A DNA stretch of 64,000 nt from Hymenobacter persicinus (GTDB lineage Bacteria; Bacteroidota; Bacteroidia; Cytophagales; Hymenobacteraceae): the NCBI RefSeq assembly GCF_004167665.1, contig NZ_SEWE01000004.1, forward strand, positions 140,756-204,755. Direction: 5' to 3'. Below are positions 1-7,613 of this stretch, in pieces. The notes beneath the pieces were generated by a model. That model worked only from the letters and a program-made list of their open reading frames with translations, did not search any database and had not been told where the DNA came from. Both the position numbers and the translations under genes were made by a program. The stretch's first letter is position 1. Each line of letters begins with the position of its first letter.

Positions 1-1
1 T

Positions 2-2590
2 CTGTCCCAGGTTGAGGGCGTGTCGGCGGTGCAGGTGCAGGGCGGCCGCACCAAGGAGTTTGCCGTGGAGCTGCTGCCCGACCAGCTGGCCGCCCTGGGC
101 CTGACGCCGGGGGAGGTGAGTGCCCAGCTCGGCCAAACCAACTTCGTGCTCAGCAACGGCTACCTGGCCGACTACCGCCGCCTCTACCTGACTGTCACCG
201 ACGCCACCATTACCAGCAAGGCCGACGTGGAAAACGTGGTGCTCCGCAACGACGGCCGCCGCATCGTGCGCCTGGCCGACGTGGCCACGGTGCGCGTGGG
301 CGAGCAGCCCGAGTATACCCGCATCAATGCCAATGGCCACGACGCGGTGCTGAGTGGGGTGCTGCGCCAGCCCGAGGCCAACGTGGTAGACGTGGCGGCT
401 GGGGTGCGGGCCAAGATCAAGGCCCTGCAGGCCGGTCTGCCCCGGGGCATCCGGCTGGCACCCTACTACGACCAGTCGGATTTTGTGTCCGAGGTCGTGC
501 GCTCGGTGCAGGACTCGCTCTGGATCGGGCTGGGGCTGGCCCTGCTCGTGACGGTGCTGTTTCTGCGTTCGTTCCGGGCCTCGCTGACCATCCTGCTGGC
601 CATTCCCATTGCCCTGGCCCTGACTATCTCGGTGCTGTATTTTGGCCTGGGCTATTCGTTCAACATTATGACGCTCGGGGCCCTGGCCGCCGCCATCGGG
701 CTCATGATTGACGATGCGGTGGTCGTGGTGGAGCAGCTGCACCGGGTCGGGGAGGAGCATCCCGCGGCCCCAACTCCCGAAATTGTGGACCGCTCGGTGC
801 GCCACCTGCTGCCGGCGCTGGTGGGCTCCTCGCTGAGCACCATCGTGATTTTTCTGCCGTTTGCCCTGCTCGGCGGGGTGGCCGGGGCCTACTTCAAAGT
901 GCTGGCCGCCACGATGGTCGTGGCCCTGATCTGTTCCTTTCTGGTGGCTTGGCTGGGTCTGCCGGTGCTGTATCTGCTGCTGTCGGGCGCGCGGCGGGGG
1001 CGGGTGGCCGAGTTGCCGCCGGCTCCGGCCGCGGATGAGTCGACCGAGCTGATTGCGGTGGCCCACCACGAAATTCCCTGGGTGCGGGCCGTTATTCGCC
1101 ACCCGGCGTATTCGGTGCTGGCCGTAGCCGGGCTGGTGGGGCTGCTCGTGGTGATAATGCCGCGGCTGGCTACCGGCTTTCTGCCGGAGATGGATGAGGG
1201 CGCCATTGTGCTGGACTACAACTCGCCGCCGGGTACCTCACTTGAGGAAACCGACCGAATGCTGCGTCAGGCCGAAAAGCTCATTGGGCAGGTGCCCGAA
1301 GTAGCCAGCTATTCGCGCCGGACGGGCACGCAGATGGGTTTTTTCATCACCGAGCCCAACCGGGGCGACTACCTAATCCGGCTGAAGACCGACCGGCAGC
1401 GCACCACCGACGAGGTTATTGACGATATCCGCCAGCGCATCGAAAGCTCCCAGCCGGCCCTGGTTATCGACTTCGGCCAGGTTATCGGCGACATGCTCGG
1501 CGACCTAATGAGCACCGTCCAGCCCATTGAAATCAAGCTCTTCGGACCCAACGCCGCCACCCGCTACGCCCTGGCCGACCAGGTCGCGGCGCTGGTGGAA
1601 AGCACGCCCGGTACGGCGGACGTGTTTAACGGCATCGTGCGGGTGGGGCCCGCTATTACCGTGCGTCCCGACTCGCGCCAGCTGGCTCAATTTGGGCTGA
1701 CGGCCACCGATTTTCAAAGCCAGCTCCAGACCCAGCTGGCCGGGGTGGTGGCTGGCAACGTGCTCGAGGGCGAGCAGCTGCTCAATATCCGCCTGCGCTA
1801 CCCCCACGCCGCCGAGGCCAGCCTCCAGCAGGTGCGGCAGCAGCCGATTTTCCTGCCTGGGGGGCAGCGCCGCCGCCTCGACGAGTTGGCCACCGTGACC
1901 GTTGAGGCCGGGGAAGCCGAGCTGGAGCGCGAAAACCTGCAGGCCCTGACTGCCATTACGGCCCGCCTTAGTGGCCGCGACCTGGGCTCGGCCATGGCCG
2001 AAATCCGCGGCAAGCTCGACCGGGAGCTGCCGCTGCCGCCGGGCTATTTTATTCAGTTCGGGGGCTCCTACGCCGAGCAGCAGCAGTCGTTTCAACAGTT
2101 GCTGACCATCCTGATTACGGCCTGCCTGCTCGTGTTTGCCGTGGGTTTGTTCTTGTTTCGGGAACTGAAAGCCGCCGGCCTGATTCTGCTGGTGGCCGTG
2201 CTCGGGCCCGCCGGGGGCAGCTTGGCGCTGTGGCTGACCAACACCCCGCTGAACGTGGGCTCCTACACGGGGCTGATTATGGTGGTCGGCATCATCGGCG
2301 AAAATGCCATTTTCACCTTCCAGCAGTTTCTCGACGCCCGGCGCACGGCCCCGGTGGAGCCGGCCATCGGCTACGCCATTGCCGCCCGCCTGCGCCCCAA
2401 GCTGATGACGGCTTTGTCTGCTATTGCCGCGTTGCTGCCCCTGGCCCTGGGCATCGGGGCGGGAGCCCAGCTGCACCAGCCCCTGGCCATTGCCGTGATT
2501 GGCGGGCTGCTGCTGGCCTTACCGCTCCTGCTGCTGGTGCTGCCGAGCCTGCTCCGCCTGGCCTATGCGCCGCGTGCCGGAGCCGCCTGA
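2..2590 (+). CDS. RND-family efflux transporter permease, 5' truncated by window edge
   Basis: Inner-membrane proton-driven efflux pump subunit of the AcrB/CusA superfamily; about 862 residues are visible and the frame is open to the window edge, so the N-terminal membrane helix and part of the first porter domain are missing. Two blocks of hydrophobic helices flank a large periplasmic region. The fourth-helix motif GLMIDDAVVVVE (near visible residue 232) carries the two adjacent aspartates typical of drug-type (HAE) pumps, whereas metal pumps of the CzcA/CusA type usually have a single one. The rest of the sequence (for example the LAGVVAGNVLEGEQ segment) reads more like the metal-type branch, so substrate is uncertain. 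The adaptor and outer-membrane partners are presumably upstream. A small metal-binding lipoprotein follows on the other strand. Confidence 0.9.
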   Translation: MSQVEGVSAVQVQGGRTKEFAVELLPDQLAALGLTPGEVSAQLGQTNFVLSNGYLADYRRLYLTVTDATITSKADVENVVLRNDGRRIVRLADVATVRVGEQPEYTRINANGHDAVLSGVLRQPEANVVDVAAGVRAKIKALQAGLPRGIRLAPYYDQSDFVSEVVRSVQDSLWIGLGLALLVTVLFLRSFRASLTILLAIPIALALTISVLYFGLGYSFNIMTLGALAAAIGLMIDDAVVVVEQLHRVGEEHPAAPTPEIVDRSVRHLLPALVGSSLSTIVIFLPFALLGGVAGAYFKVLAATMVVALICSFLVAWLGLPVLYLLLSGARRGRVAELPPAPAADESTELIAVAHHEIPWVRAVIRHPAYSVLAVAGLVGLLVVIMPRLATGFLPEMDEGAIVLDYNSPPGTSLEETDRMLRQAEKLIGQVPEVASYSRRTGTQMGFFITEPNRGDYLIRLKTDRQRTTDEVIDDIRQRIESSQPALVIDFGQVIGDMLGDLMSTVQPIEIKLFGPNAATRYALADQVAALVESTPGTADVFNGIVRVGPAITVRPDSRQLAQFGLTATDFQSQLQTQLAGVVAGNVLEGEQLLNIRLRYPHAAEASLQQVRQQPIFLPGGQRRRLDELATVTVEAGEAELERENLQALTAITARLSGRDLGSAMAEIRGKLDRELPLPPGYFIQFGGSYAEQQQSFQQLLTILITACLLVFAVGLFLFRELKAAGLILLVAVLGPAGGSLALWLTNTPLNVGSYTGLIMVVGIIGENAIFTFQQFLDARRTAPVEPAIGYAIAARLRPKLMTALSAIAALLPLALGIGAGAQLHQPLAIAVIGGLLLALPLLLLVLPSLLRLAYAPRAGAA

Positions 2591-2601
2591 CGACCGTCCG
2601 T

Positions 2602-2634
2602 AAAAAAAGCGGCCACCCGGGGTCGGGTGGCCGC
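2602..2634 (-). terminator. intrinsic terminator of the 2661-2933 gene
   Basis: A perfect 10-bp stem, GCGGCCACCC at 2609-2618 with GGGTGGCCGC at 2625-2634, is followed on the minus strand by seven U (A run 2602-2608). It lies between convergent genes and may also stop the efflux-pump transcript. Confidence 0.8.
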
Positions 2635-2660
2635 ATTGCCGGCAAGTAGCCGATGAAGGT

Positions 2661-2933
2661 TTAGTTCAGCCAGATGGTGTGCAGCAGCTCAAAGCGGTGC
2701 GGGGCGTAGGCGTTGTAATAGGGCGCCTCAGCCTCGAAGCCCAGCACGTGCACCAGCGGCATGCCTTCCAGGTGCGAGTCTACCACGCGTACGGGGTACA
2801 GCTCACCCTCCACGGGCCAGTCGCCGGTATGGTTGGCGGGGCGGCTGCTGGCGTCCACGCAACGGGCGTAGTCCACAAACGGGGCGTGGGTGGTGGCTTC
2901 GGCGAAAGTCAGATTGGCAACTTCGTGCGACAT
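2661..2933 (-). CDS. hypothetical protein, 90 aa
   Basis: Short soluble protein beginning MSHEVANLTFAEATTH and ending HRFELLHTIWLN. I do not recognise a named domain. It has no signal peptide or membrane helix and is rich in aromatic residues and histidine in its second half. It stands alone on the minus strand, convergent with the efflux pump, and has its own terminator, which together with GC-rich third positions supports a real gene. Function unknown. Confidence 0.6.
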   Translation of the reverse strand: MSHEVANLTFAEATTHAPFVDYARCVDASSRPANHTGDWPVEGELYPVRVVDSHLEGMPLVHVLGFEAEAPYYNAYAPHRFELLHTIWLN

Positions 2934-3022
2934 AAGACAAAGGGTAAAAGCTGAAAACGAGGGTTGCGGGCTTGTAGGGTGGATGGTTTTCGTCCGCCCC
3001 GGCCGGCATTCAGCTAAGTAAA

Positions 3023-3051
3023 CAAAAAAACCGGCGAAGTAGCGCCGCCGG
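3023..3051 (-). terminator. probable intrinsic terminator of the metal-binding lipoprotein gene
   Basis: CCGGCG (3031-3036) pairs with CGCCGG (3046-3051); the minus strand continues into a run of U from the A run just below 3031. The stem is only 6 bp, so confidence is moderate. Confidence 0.5.
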
Positions 3052-3120
3052 CGCGGGGCCGTTGCCTGTTAACGCAATTCCGGGGCGAGGGATTCCCTTG
3101 CGAAGGGTTCGGAGCCCGGG

Positions 3121-3354
3121 TTAGCTTTTTTTCTCCAGATCCATGCCGCACACTGGGCACTGCCCGGGCTTGGTGCTTTCACTGCCCTCGCAGCCCATGG
3201 GGCAAACGGAGGTGGCCTGCGCGGCCGGAGCGGCAGCCGGAGTTGCCGACGTAGTTTTGGCCTCTTGGGTGGCGGGGGCGGAGTTGCAGCCCGTTAGTAG
3301 GGTCAGGGATAGAGCAAACAGAACGAGCAGGAAGCCCGGGGTAAGGTTTTTCAT
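3121..3354 (-). CDS. heavy-metal-binding-domain lipoprotein, 77 aa
   Basis: Small secreted lipoprotein. The N-terminus MKNLTPGF plus a hydrophobic stretch ends in the lipobox LLTGC (Cys 23), so the mature protein should be lipid-anchored. A low-complexity Ala/Thr linker leads to a C-terminal CPMGC...GQCPVCGMDL module, the pattern of the heavy-metal-binding domain (HMBD/YHS-like) found at the N-terminus of CusB-type adaptors and in copper ATPases; its Cys and Met residues are likely metal ligands. The start at 3354 places the signal sequence correctly; an ATG two codons further upstream (3360) is an alternative. The nearby RND pump suggests, but does not prove, a role in metal handling. Confidence 0.8.
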   Translation of the reverse strand: MKNLTPGFLLVLFALSLTLLTGCNSAPATQEAKTTSATPAAAPAAQATSVCPMGCEGSESTKPGQCPVCGMDLEKKS

Positions 3355-3448
3355 AAGCATCAAGACGCGGCACGGAAACAAAGCACAAAGGAACGGCAGA
3401 ATCCCGAGAGTGCCGCGGCGTAGGCTGTTTTCCGGACCGGCGGCAGGG

Positions 3449-4909
3449 CTAGGGCCGGGCAAAAAAGGCTTCCAGCAGGGCTTGGTCCTTGCCGTAGATA
3501 TCGGCGTAGGTGCGCAGCCGGCCGTTGTCCCCGGCGCAGGTGTAGTAGCGCAGATGCACGGGCAGACCCTGCTGCAGATCAAAGCGGCGCTTGGTGTGCC
3601 GGTCCGGGCCGGTCAGCGCGGGCTGCAGGGTGGCCTCCGTGCCTTCGCGCCGCAGCAGGTAGGCGGCCAGGGCCAGGGGCTTCTCCACCCGCACGCAACC
3701 GTGGCTCAGGGCGCGGTCGGGCCGGCTGAACACGGCGCGGGCCGGCGTGTCGTGCAGAAATACGGTGTGGGTGTTGGGAAAGTAAAACACGACTTTGCCC
3801 AGGGCGTTGGTGCGGCCTGCCGGCTGCCGGATGGTGTAGCGGAAGGTTTCGGGCGTCACGCGCTGCCAGCGTACCCGCCAGGGGTTGACCAGCCGGCCCG
3901 TGGCGGCGTTGCGCAGCTCGTAGTTGTTGTCCGACAAAAAGCCCGGGTCGCGCTGGAGTTCGGGCAGCATCTCATTCACGGCGATGCTGTAGGGCACGCG
4001 CCACTCGGGGGAAGTCACGAAAACGATGATGCGGCTGTCGAGCGTGGGCGTGGGCATCTCGGGCTTGCCGACCACCACCCGGTGGGTTTGCACCACCCGG
4101 CCGCGGCGCACCAATTGCAGCTCAAAGGCCGGAATATTGACCACGGCGTACTCCGAGTCGGGGGCGGCCTCCCAGCGCAGGCGCTCCAGGTTGATGGCCA
4201 CCTGCCGGAACAGCGCCTGCTCCCCGGTCAGCAGGCGGGCGGAATCTTCGGGGCAGGCTGCATCCTGAGCTGCCTGCCAGGCGTCGAGCAGCTGGGCGTA
4301 GGCGCGGCCGGCCGGCTGGCTGCCGGTAATAAAGCTGGCCAGGGAGCCCTGGTTCAGAGCGTGCCGGAGTCGGTCGGCGGCGGCCAGGCGGGCGGCCTCG
4401 TTGGCAGCCGGCGCCAGGGAGCCGGGCTGGAGGCGACCAAACTCGAGGTGGGCCGCGTAGCGCAGCAGCGCGTCGGTGAGGCGCAGCTCGAAGCCGGCCC
4501 GCAGGGGCCCGGCCGCCCGGGAGTGAGGTGCCGGCCCCAGCGAGTCGGGCAGGGTCCGCAGCAGCAGGTAGTCGTAATCCTGGGGACGCAGGCCGTAGCG
4601 GGTGGCCTCGCTTAGCCAGCGCAGGGCTTCCGTGGCCTGGGCGTTCCAGCCCGATTCCTGGGTCCAGACGGGCCGGTAGGCATTGCGGGCGTAGAAGTGC
4701 CCGACGCTGGGGCCGGCCTGCAGCCCCAGGCGCTGGTAGGTGGCGGCGGAGCCCGCGGGCAGGGTGTCGAGCAGATTTTGCAGGGTAAGGGCCGCTTCGG
4801 TGCCCGCAGCCGCGGAAAGGGGCAAGGGCGCGGCCGTGGCCGGCCCGGCGCAGCAGATACAGGCGGCCAGCAGGCTGGCGGCGCGCACGCAGTTTCTTAG
4901 CCAGACCAT
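3449..4909 (-). CDS. L,D-transpeptidase (YcbB/YkuD type), 486 aa
   Basis: Periplasmic peptidoglycan cross-linking enzyme that forms 3-3 meso-DAP bridges. An N-terminal signal sequence (residues 1-27, ending in an Ala-rich region) is followed by a scaffold region of about 240 residues like that of E. coli YcbB/LdtD and then the YkuD catalytic domain. The active-site signature SHGCVRVE is present, with the nucleophilic Cys near residue 404 and a conserved upstream His in the FLHDTP segment. Length and domain order match the Bacteroidota YcbB-like family. It is divergent from the GNAT-like gene at 5215. Confidence 0.9.
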   Translation of the reverse strand: MVWLRNCVRAASLLAACICCAGPATAAPLPLSAAAGTEAALTLQNLLDTLPAGSAATYQRLGLQAGPSVGHFYARNAYRPVWTQESGWNAQATEALRWLSEATRYGLRPQDYDYLLLRTLPDSLGPAPHSRAAGPLRAGFELRLTDALLRYAAHLEFGRLQPGSLAPAANEAARLAAADRLRHALNQGSLASFITGSQPAGRAYAQLLDAWQAAQDAACPEDSARLLTGEQALFRQVAINLERLRWEAAPDSEYAVVNIPAFELQLVRRGRVVQTHRVVVGKPEMPTPTLDSRIIVFVTSPEWRVPYSIAVNEMLPELQRDPGFLSDNNYELRNAATGRLVNPWRVRWQRVTPETFRYTIRQPAGRTNALGKVVFYFPNTHTVFLHDTPARAVFSRPDRALSHGCVRVEKPLALAAYLLRREGTEATLQPALTGPDRHTKRRFDLQQGLPVHLRYYTCAGDNGRLRTYADIYGKDQALLEAFFARP

Positions 4910-5214
4910 GGTTGTGGGGCAAGAAAGGATGAAAGAAGCGGTGCGGGTAGCGGTTTAAAGCATGCAGAGCGGAATAGAGCCGCCTCGGCGACGAAGCAGC
5001 CGGCAGAAGGAGGGACCCGGGCTCAGCAAGCCCGGCAATTCCAATATAAGAATAATCCCAGGAAAAATCAAGCCGTTTATGGGGTGGCTACCGGAAGCCG
5101 CGGGTTTGGAGCCGGCCGCCGCGGGGCTCCGGCGGGAGTGCGTACCTTGCCCGGGCAAAGCGGCCCGCCGCCCACGCCGCATTGCCCGCTTTTTCTCACC
5201 TGCTTTGCTTCTCC
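4910..5214. other. divergent intergenic region
   Basis: About 300 bp separating the L,D-transpeptidase and the GNAT-like gene. A Bacteroidota-type -7 box variant, TACCTTGC, lies at 5143-5150 on the plus strand, about 65 bp before the ATG at 5215. I found no clear box for the minus-strand gene and no coding frame worth reporting. Confidence 0.5.
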
Positions 5215-6381
5215 ATGCCCCTGCTGGAAGTGTTGACCCCGGCGCAAGCCCTCGAATTTCGCGCCTTTGCCACCCGGCTCTACGCCCGCGACGCGCACTA
5301 TATCCGTCCGCTCGACACTGACGTGGATCAGGTATTTGACCCCGGCAAAAACAAGTACTTCCGCCACGGGGAGCTCACGCGCTGGCTTTTGCTCGACGAG
5401 CAGGGGCAGACCATCGGGCGGGTGGCGGCCTTTATCAACGCCCGCACGGCCCACACGTTTGAGCAGCCCACCGGCGGCCTGGGCTTCTTCGAGTGCATCG
5501 ACGACCAAACGGCGGCCCATGCCCTGTTCAACGCGGCCCGCGCCTGGCTTAGCGTGCGCGGCATGCAGGCCATGGACGGGCCCATCAACTTTGGCGACCG
5601 GGACCAGTGGTGGGGTCTGCTGGTCGACAACTTCGGCGCGCCCCTGTACGGGCAGAATTACAACCCGCCCTACTACCAGCGGCTGTTCGAATCCTACGGC
5701 TTTCGGCTTTACTTCAACCAGTACACCTACTTCCGCCGGATTGCCGCCCCGCTGCCGCCCGAGTACCAGGCCAAGGCCGACCGCCTGCTCACCAGCTCCG
5801 ACTACCACTTCGAACACCTGCAGCTGCGCAACCTGGCCAAGTACACCGAGGACTTCCGCCAGGTCTACAACAAGGCCTGGGTGAAGCACGACGGGGTGAA
5901 GGAAATGACGCCCGAGCAGTCGGCCCACATCATGAAGAAGCTGCGGCCCATCATCGACGAGCGGGTATGCTGGTTTGCCTACTACAAGGGCGAGGTGGCG
6001 GGCTTCTTCATTGGCCTGCCCGAGCTCAACGAGCTGTTTCGCTACGTCGACGGGCAGCTGAACTGGCTGGGGAAGCTGCGCTTTGCCTGGTACCGCTGGC
6101 GGGGCGCCGTGCGCACGCTCACCGGCATTGCCTTCGGCATCGTGCCCGAGCACCAGCGCAAGGGGCTCGAGGCCGGCTTTATCCTGGCCGTGGCCCACAC
6201 CCTGCAGCGTAACCCCCGGGTGAAGTACGAGGATTTCGTCATGAACTGGATTGGCGACTTCAACCCCAAGATGATGAACATTGCCCACAAGATTGGCGGC
6301 GAAGTCTGGCGCACCCACGTCACCTACCGCTGCCTGTTCGACCCGGCCCGGGAATTTCACCGCGCCCCGGTTATCGACTGA
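5215..6381 (+). CDS. GNAT-superfamily-like protein, 388 aa
   Basis: Large soluble protein of the long GNAT-like family common in Bacteroidota. The N-terminus (MPLLEVLTPAQALEFR) precedes a region resembling a GNAT fold in two halves. A second acetyl-CoA-binding-like segment, IAFGIVPEHQRKGLEAGF (around residues 302-320), corresponds to motif A (Q/R-x-x-G-x-G/A). The end of the protein (NPKMMNIAHKIGG) resembles the usual closing strand region. The substrate is unknown. ATG 5215 is chosen over an upstream TTG because it starts exactly at the conserved region and a -7-like box lies upstream. Confidence 0.75.
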   Translation: MPLLEVLTPAQALEFRAFATRLYARDAHYIRPLDTDVDQVFDPGKNKYFRHGELTRWLLLDEQGQTIGRVAAFINARTAHTFEQPTGGLGFFECIDDQTAAHALFNAARAWLSVRGMQAMDGPINFGDRDQWWGLLVDNFGAPLYGQNYNPPYYQRLFESYGFRLYFNQYTYFRRIAAPLPPEYQAKADRLLTSSDYHFEHLQLRNLAKYTEDFRQVYNKAWVKHDGVKEMTPEQSAHIMKKLRPIIDERVCWFAYYKGEVAGFFIGLPELNELFRYVDGQLNWLGKLRFAWYRWRGAVRTLTGIAFGIVPEHQRKGLEAGFILAVAHTLQRNPRVKYEDFVMNWIGDFNPKMMNIAHKIGGEVWRTHVTYRCLFDPAREFHRAPVID

Positions 6382-6504
6382 GCTGCGGGCGCAACGTAAG
6401 CAGGTCAGGGCAAGGAGCGAAGCCGCGGGCGGGCCGCCCGCCGTGCGGAATGTGCCCGCCGCTTCGTTGCTTTGCGGACTTCATTAACTTCTGATATCCT
6501 TCCC

Positions 6505-7179
6505 TTGGACGCTTCCGACATCATCACCCGCACGGCCGACTATATCCGCGACAAGTTTCTGGGCGAAGGCTCCGGCCACGACTGGGACCACATTCGCCGG
6601 GTGTGGCAGACCAGCCGCGCCATTGCCCGCACCTTGCCCCAGGCTGATTTGCTCGTCACTGAGCTCGGCGCCCTGCTCCACGACGTGGCCGACTGGAAGT
6701 TTCACGCCGGCGATGAAGAAGCCGGCCCCCGCGCGGCCCGTACCTGGCTGCTGGGGCTGGGCGTGGAGGAAAGTGTGATTCAGCGGGTGGAAACCATCAT
6801 TCGCGAAATTTCCTTCAAGGGGCTGGGCGTGCCCACGCCCATGAGTACGCCCGAGGGCGAGGCCGTGCAGGATGCCGACCGGCTCGAAGCCATTGGAGCC
6901 ATCGGCGTGGCCCGGGCCTTTGCCTTCGGGGGCCATAAGGGGCGCCCCCTGCACGATCCGGCCGTGCCGCCCGTCGAACACGGCTCGTTTGAGAGCTACA
7001 AGAAGAATACCGGCCCTACCGTCAACCATTTCTACGAGAAGCTGCTGCATTTGCGCGAGCGGCTGCACACTCCCGCCGGCCGCCGGCTGGCCGAGGAGCG
7101 CCACGCGTTTATGGAAGCCTTTCTGCGGCAGTTTCTGCGCGAGTGGGACGGCGAGGACGTGGCTGAGCTGCTGGGCTAG
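6505..7179 (+). CDS. HD-domain phosphohydrolase, about 224 aa
   Basis: Metal-dependent phosphohydrolase of the YpgQ/YedJ-like HD family. All elements of the motif are visible: GHDWDHIRRV (first His), LLHDVADWK (His-Asp) and QDADRLEAIGAIG (final Asp). The substrate is not predictable; related proteins hydrolyse nucleotides. There is no ATG before the conserved helix, so translation probably begins at TTG 6505 (residues DASDIITRTADYIRDKF follow); TTG at 6472 would add 11 unconserved residues. It follows the GNAT-like gene by about 120 bp on the same strand. Confidence 0.8.
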   Translation: MDASDIITRTADYIRDKFLGEGSGHDWDHIRRVWQTSRAIARTLPQADLLVTELGALLHDVADWKFHAGDEEAGPRAARTWLLGLGVEESVIQRVETIIREISFKGLGVPTPMSTPEGEAVQDADRLEAIGAIGVARAFAFGGHKGRPLHDPAVPPVEHGSFESYKKNTGPTVNHFYEKLLHLRERLHTPAGRRLAEERHAFMEAFLRQFLREWDGEDVAELLG

Positions 7180-7258
7180 GGCAGGAGCGGGGCCGCCCCG
7201 GCCGGGGCGAAGCAACTTGGGCGGTGGGCCCCACCACTGAAGTGTTTACTTTTGAGCT

Positions 7259-7501
7259 ATGAATCTACGCTTGATTTCCTCCCGGCTGCTGCTGCCGCTG
7301 GTGCTGCTCGTGCTGGCCGCTTCCTGCCGCACGTGTCCCATCGTTTCATGTCATACCCGCAAGGTGCACACCCACAACGGAGTGAAATACCGGGGTCAGC
7401 CGCTGTGGAAAAAACAGAACCCGGCGGTGGGCGAAAAAATCAAGGTCCACACCCCCAAAGCGGGTACCCACAAGGCCGATAAAAGCAAGGGGAAGGAGTA
7501 G
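7259..7501 (+). CDS. small lipoprotein, 80 aa
   Basis: Secreted lipoprotein with a short positive N-terminus, a Leu-rich core and the lipobox LAASC at residues 19-23. The mature part is very basic (many Lys and His, ending KADKSKGKE) with two further cysteines in CRTCPIVSCHT. Such tiny Lys-rich lipoproteins are frequent in Cytophagales, but no function is known. It lies just upstream of gyrA on the same strand. Confidence 0.65.
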   Translation: MNLRLISSRLLLPLVLLVLAASCRTCPIVSCHTRKVHTHNGVKYRGQPLWKKQNPAVGEKIKVHTPKAGTHKADKSKGKE

Positions 7502-7531
7502 GCGGAATTAGGCAAAACAGGCCTTTTTTCG

Positions 7532-7539
7532 TATCTTGC
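7532..7539 (+). promoter_or_regulatory. candidate -7 box (TATCTTGC) for gyrA
   Basis: TATCTTGC about 75 bp upstream of the gyrA ATG resembles the Bacteroidota TAnnTTTG box. The same TA(T/C)CTTGC variant occurs before the genes at 5215 and 54697. Confidence 0.45.
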
Positions 7540-7613
7540 GGGCTTCACGTAGTACTCACTCACCGGCGCCGGAAGGGCCCTTTTCGGGGCCTCCGGCTGA
7601 CTAAGATTTCCCT

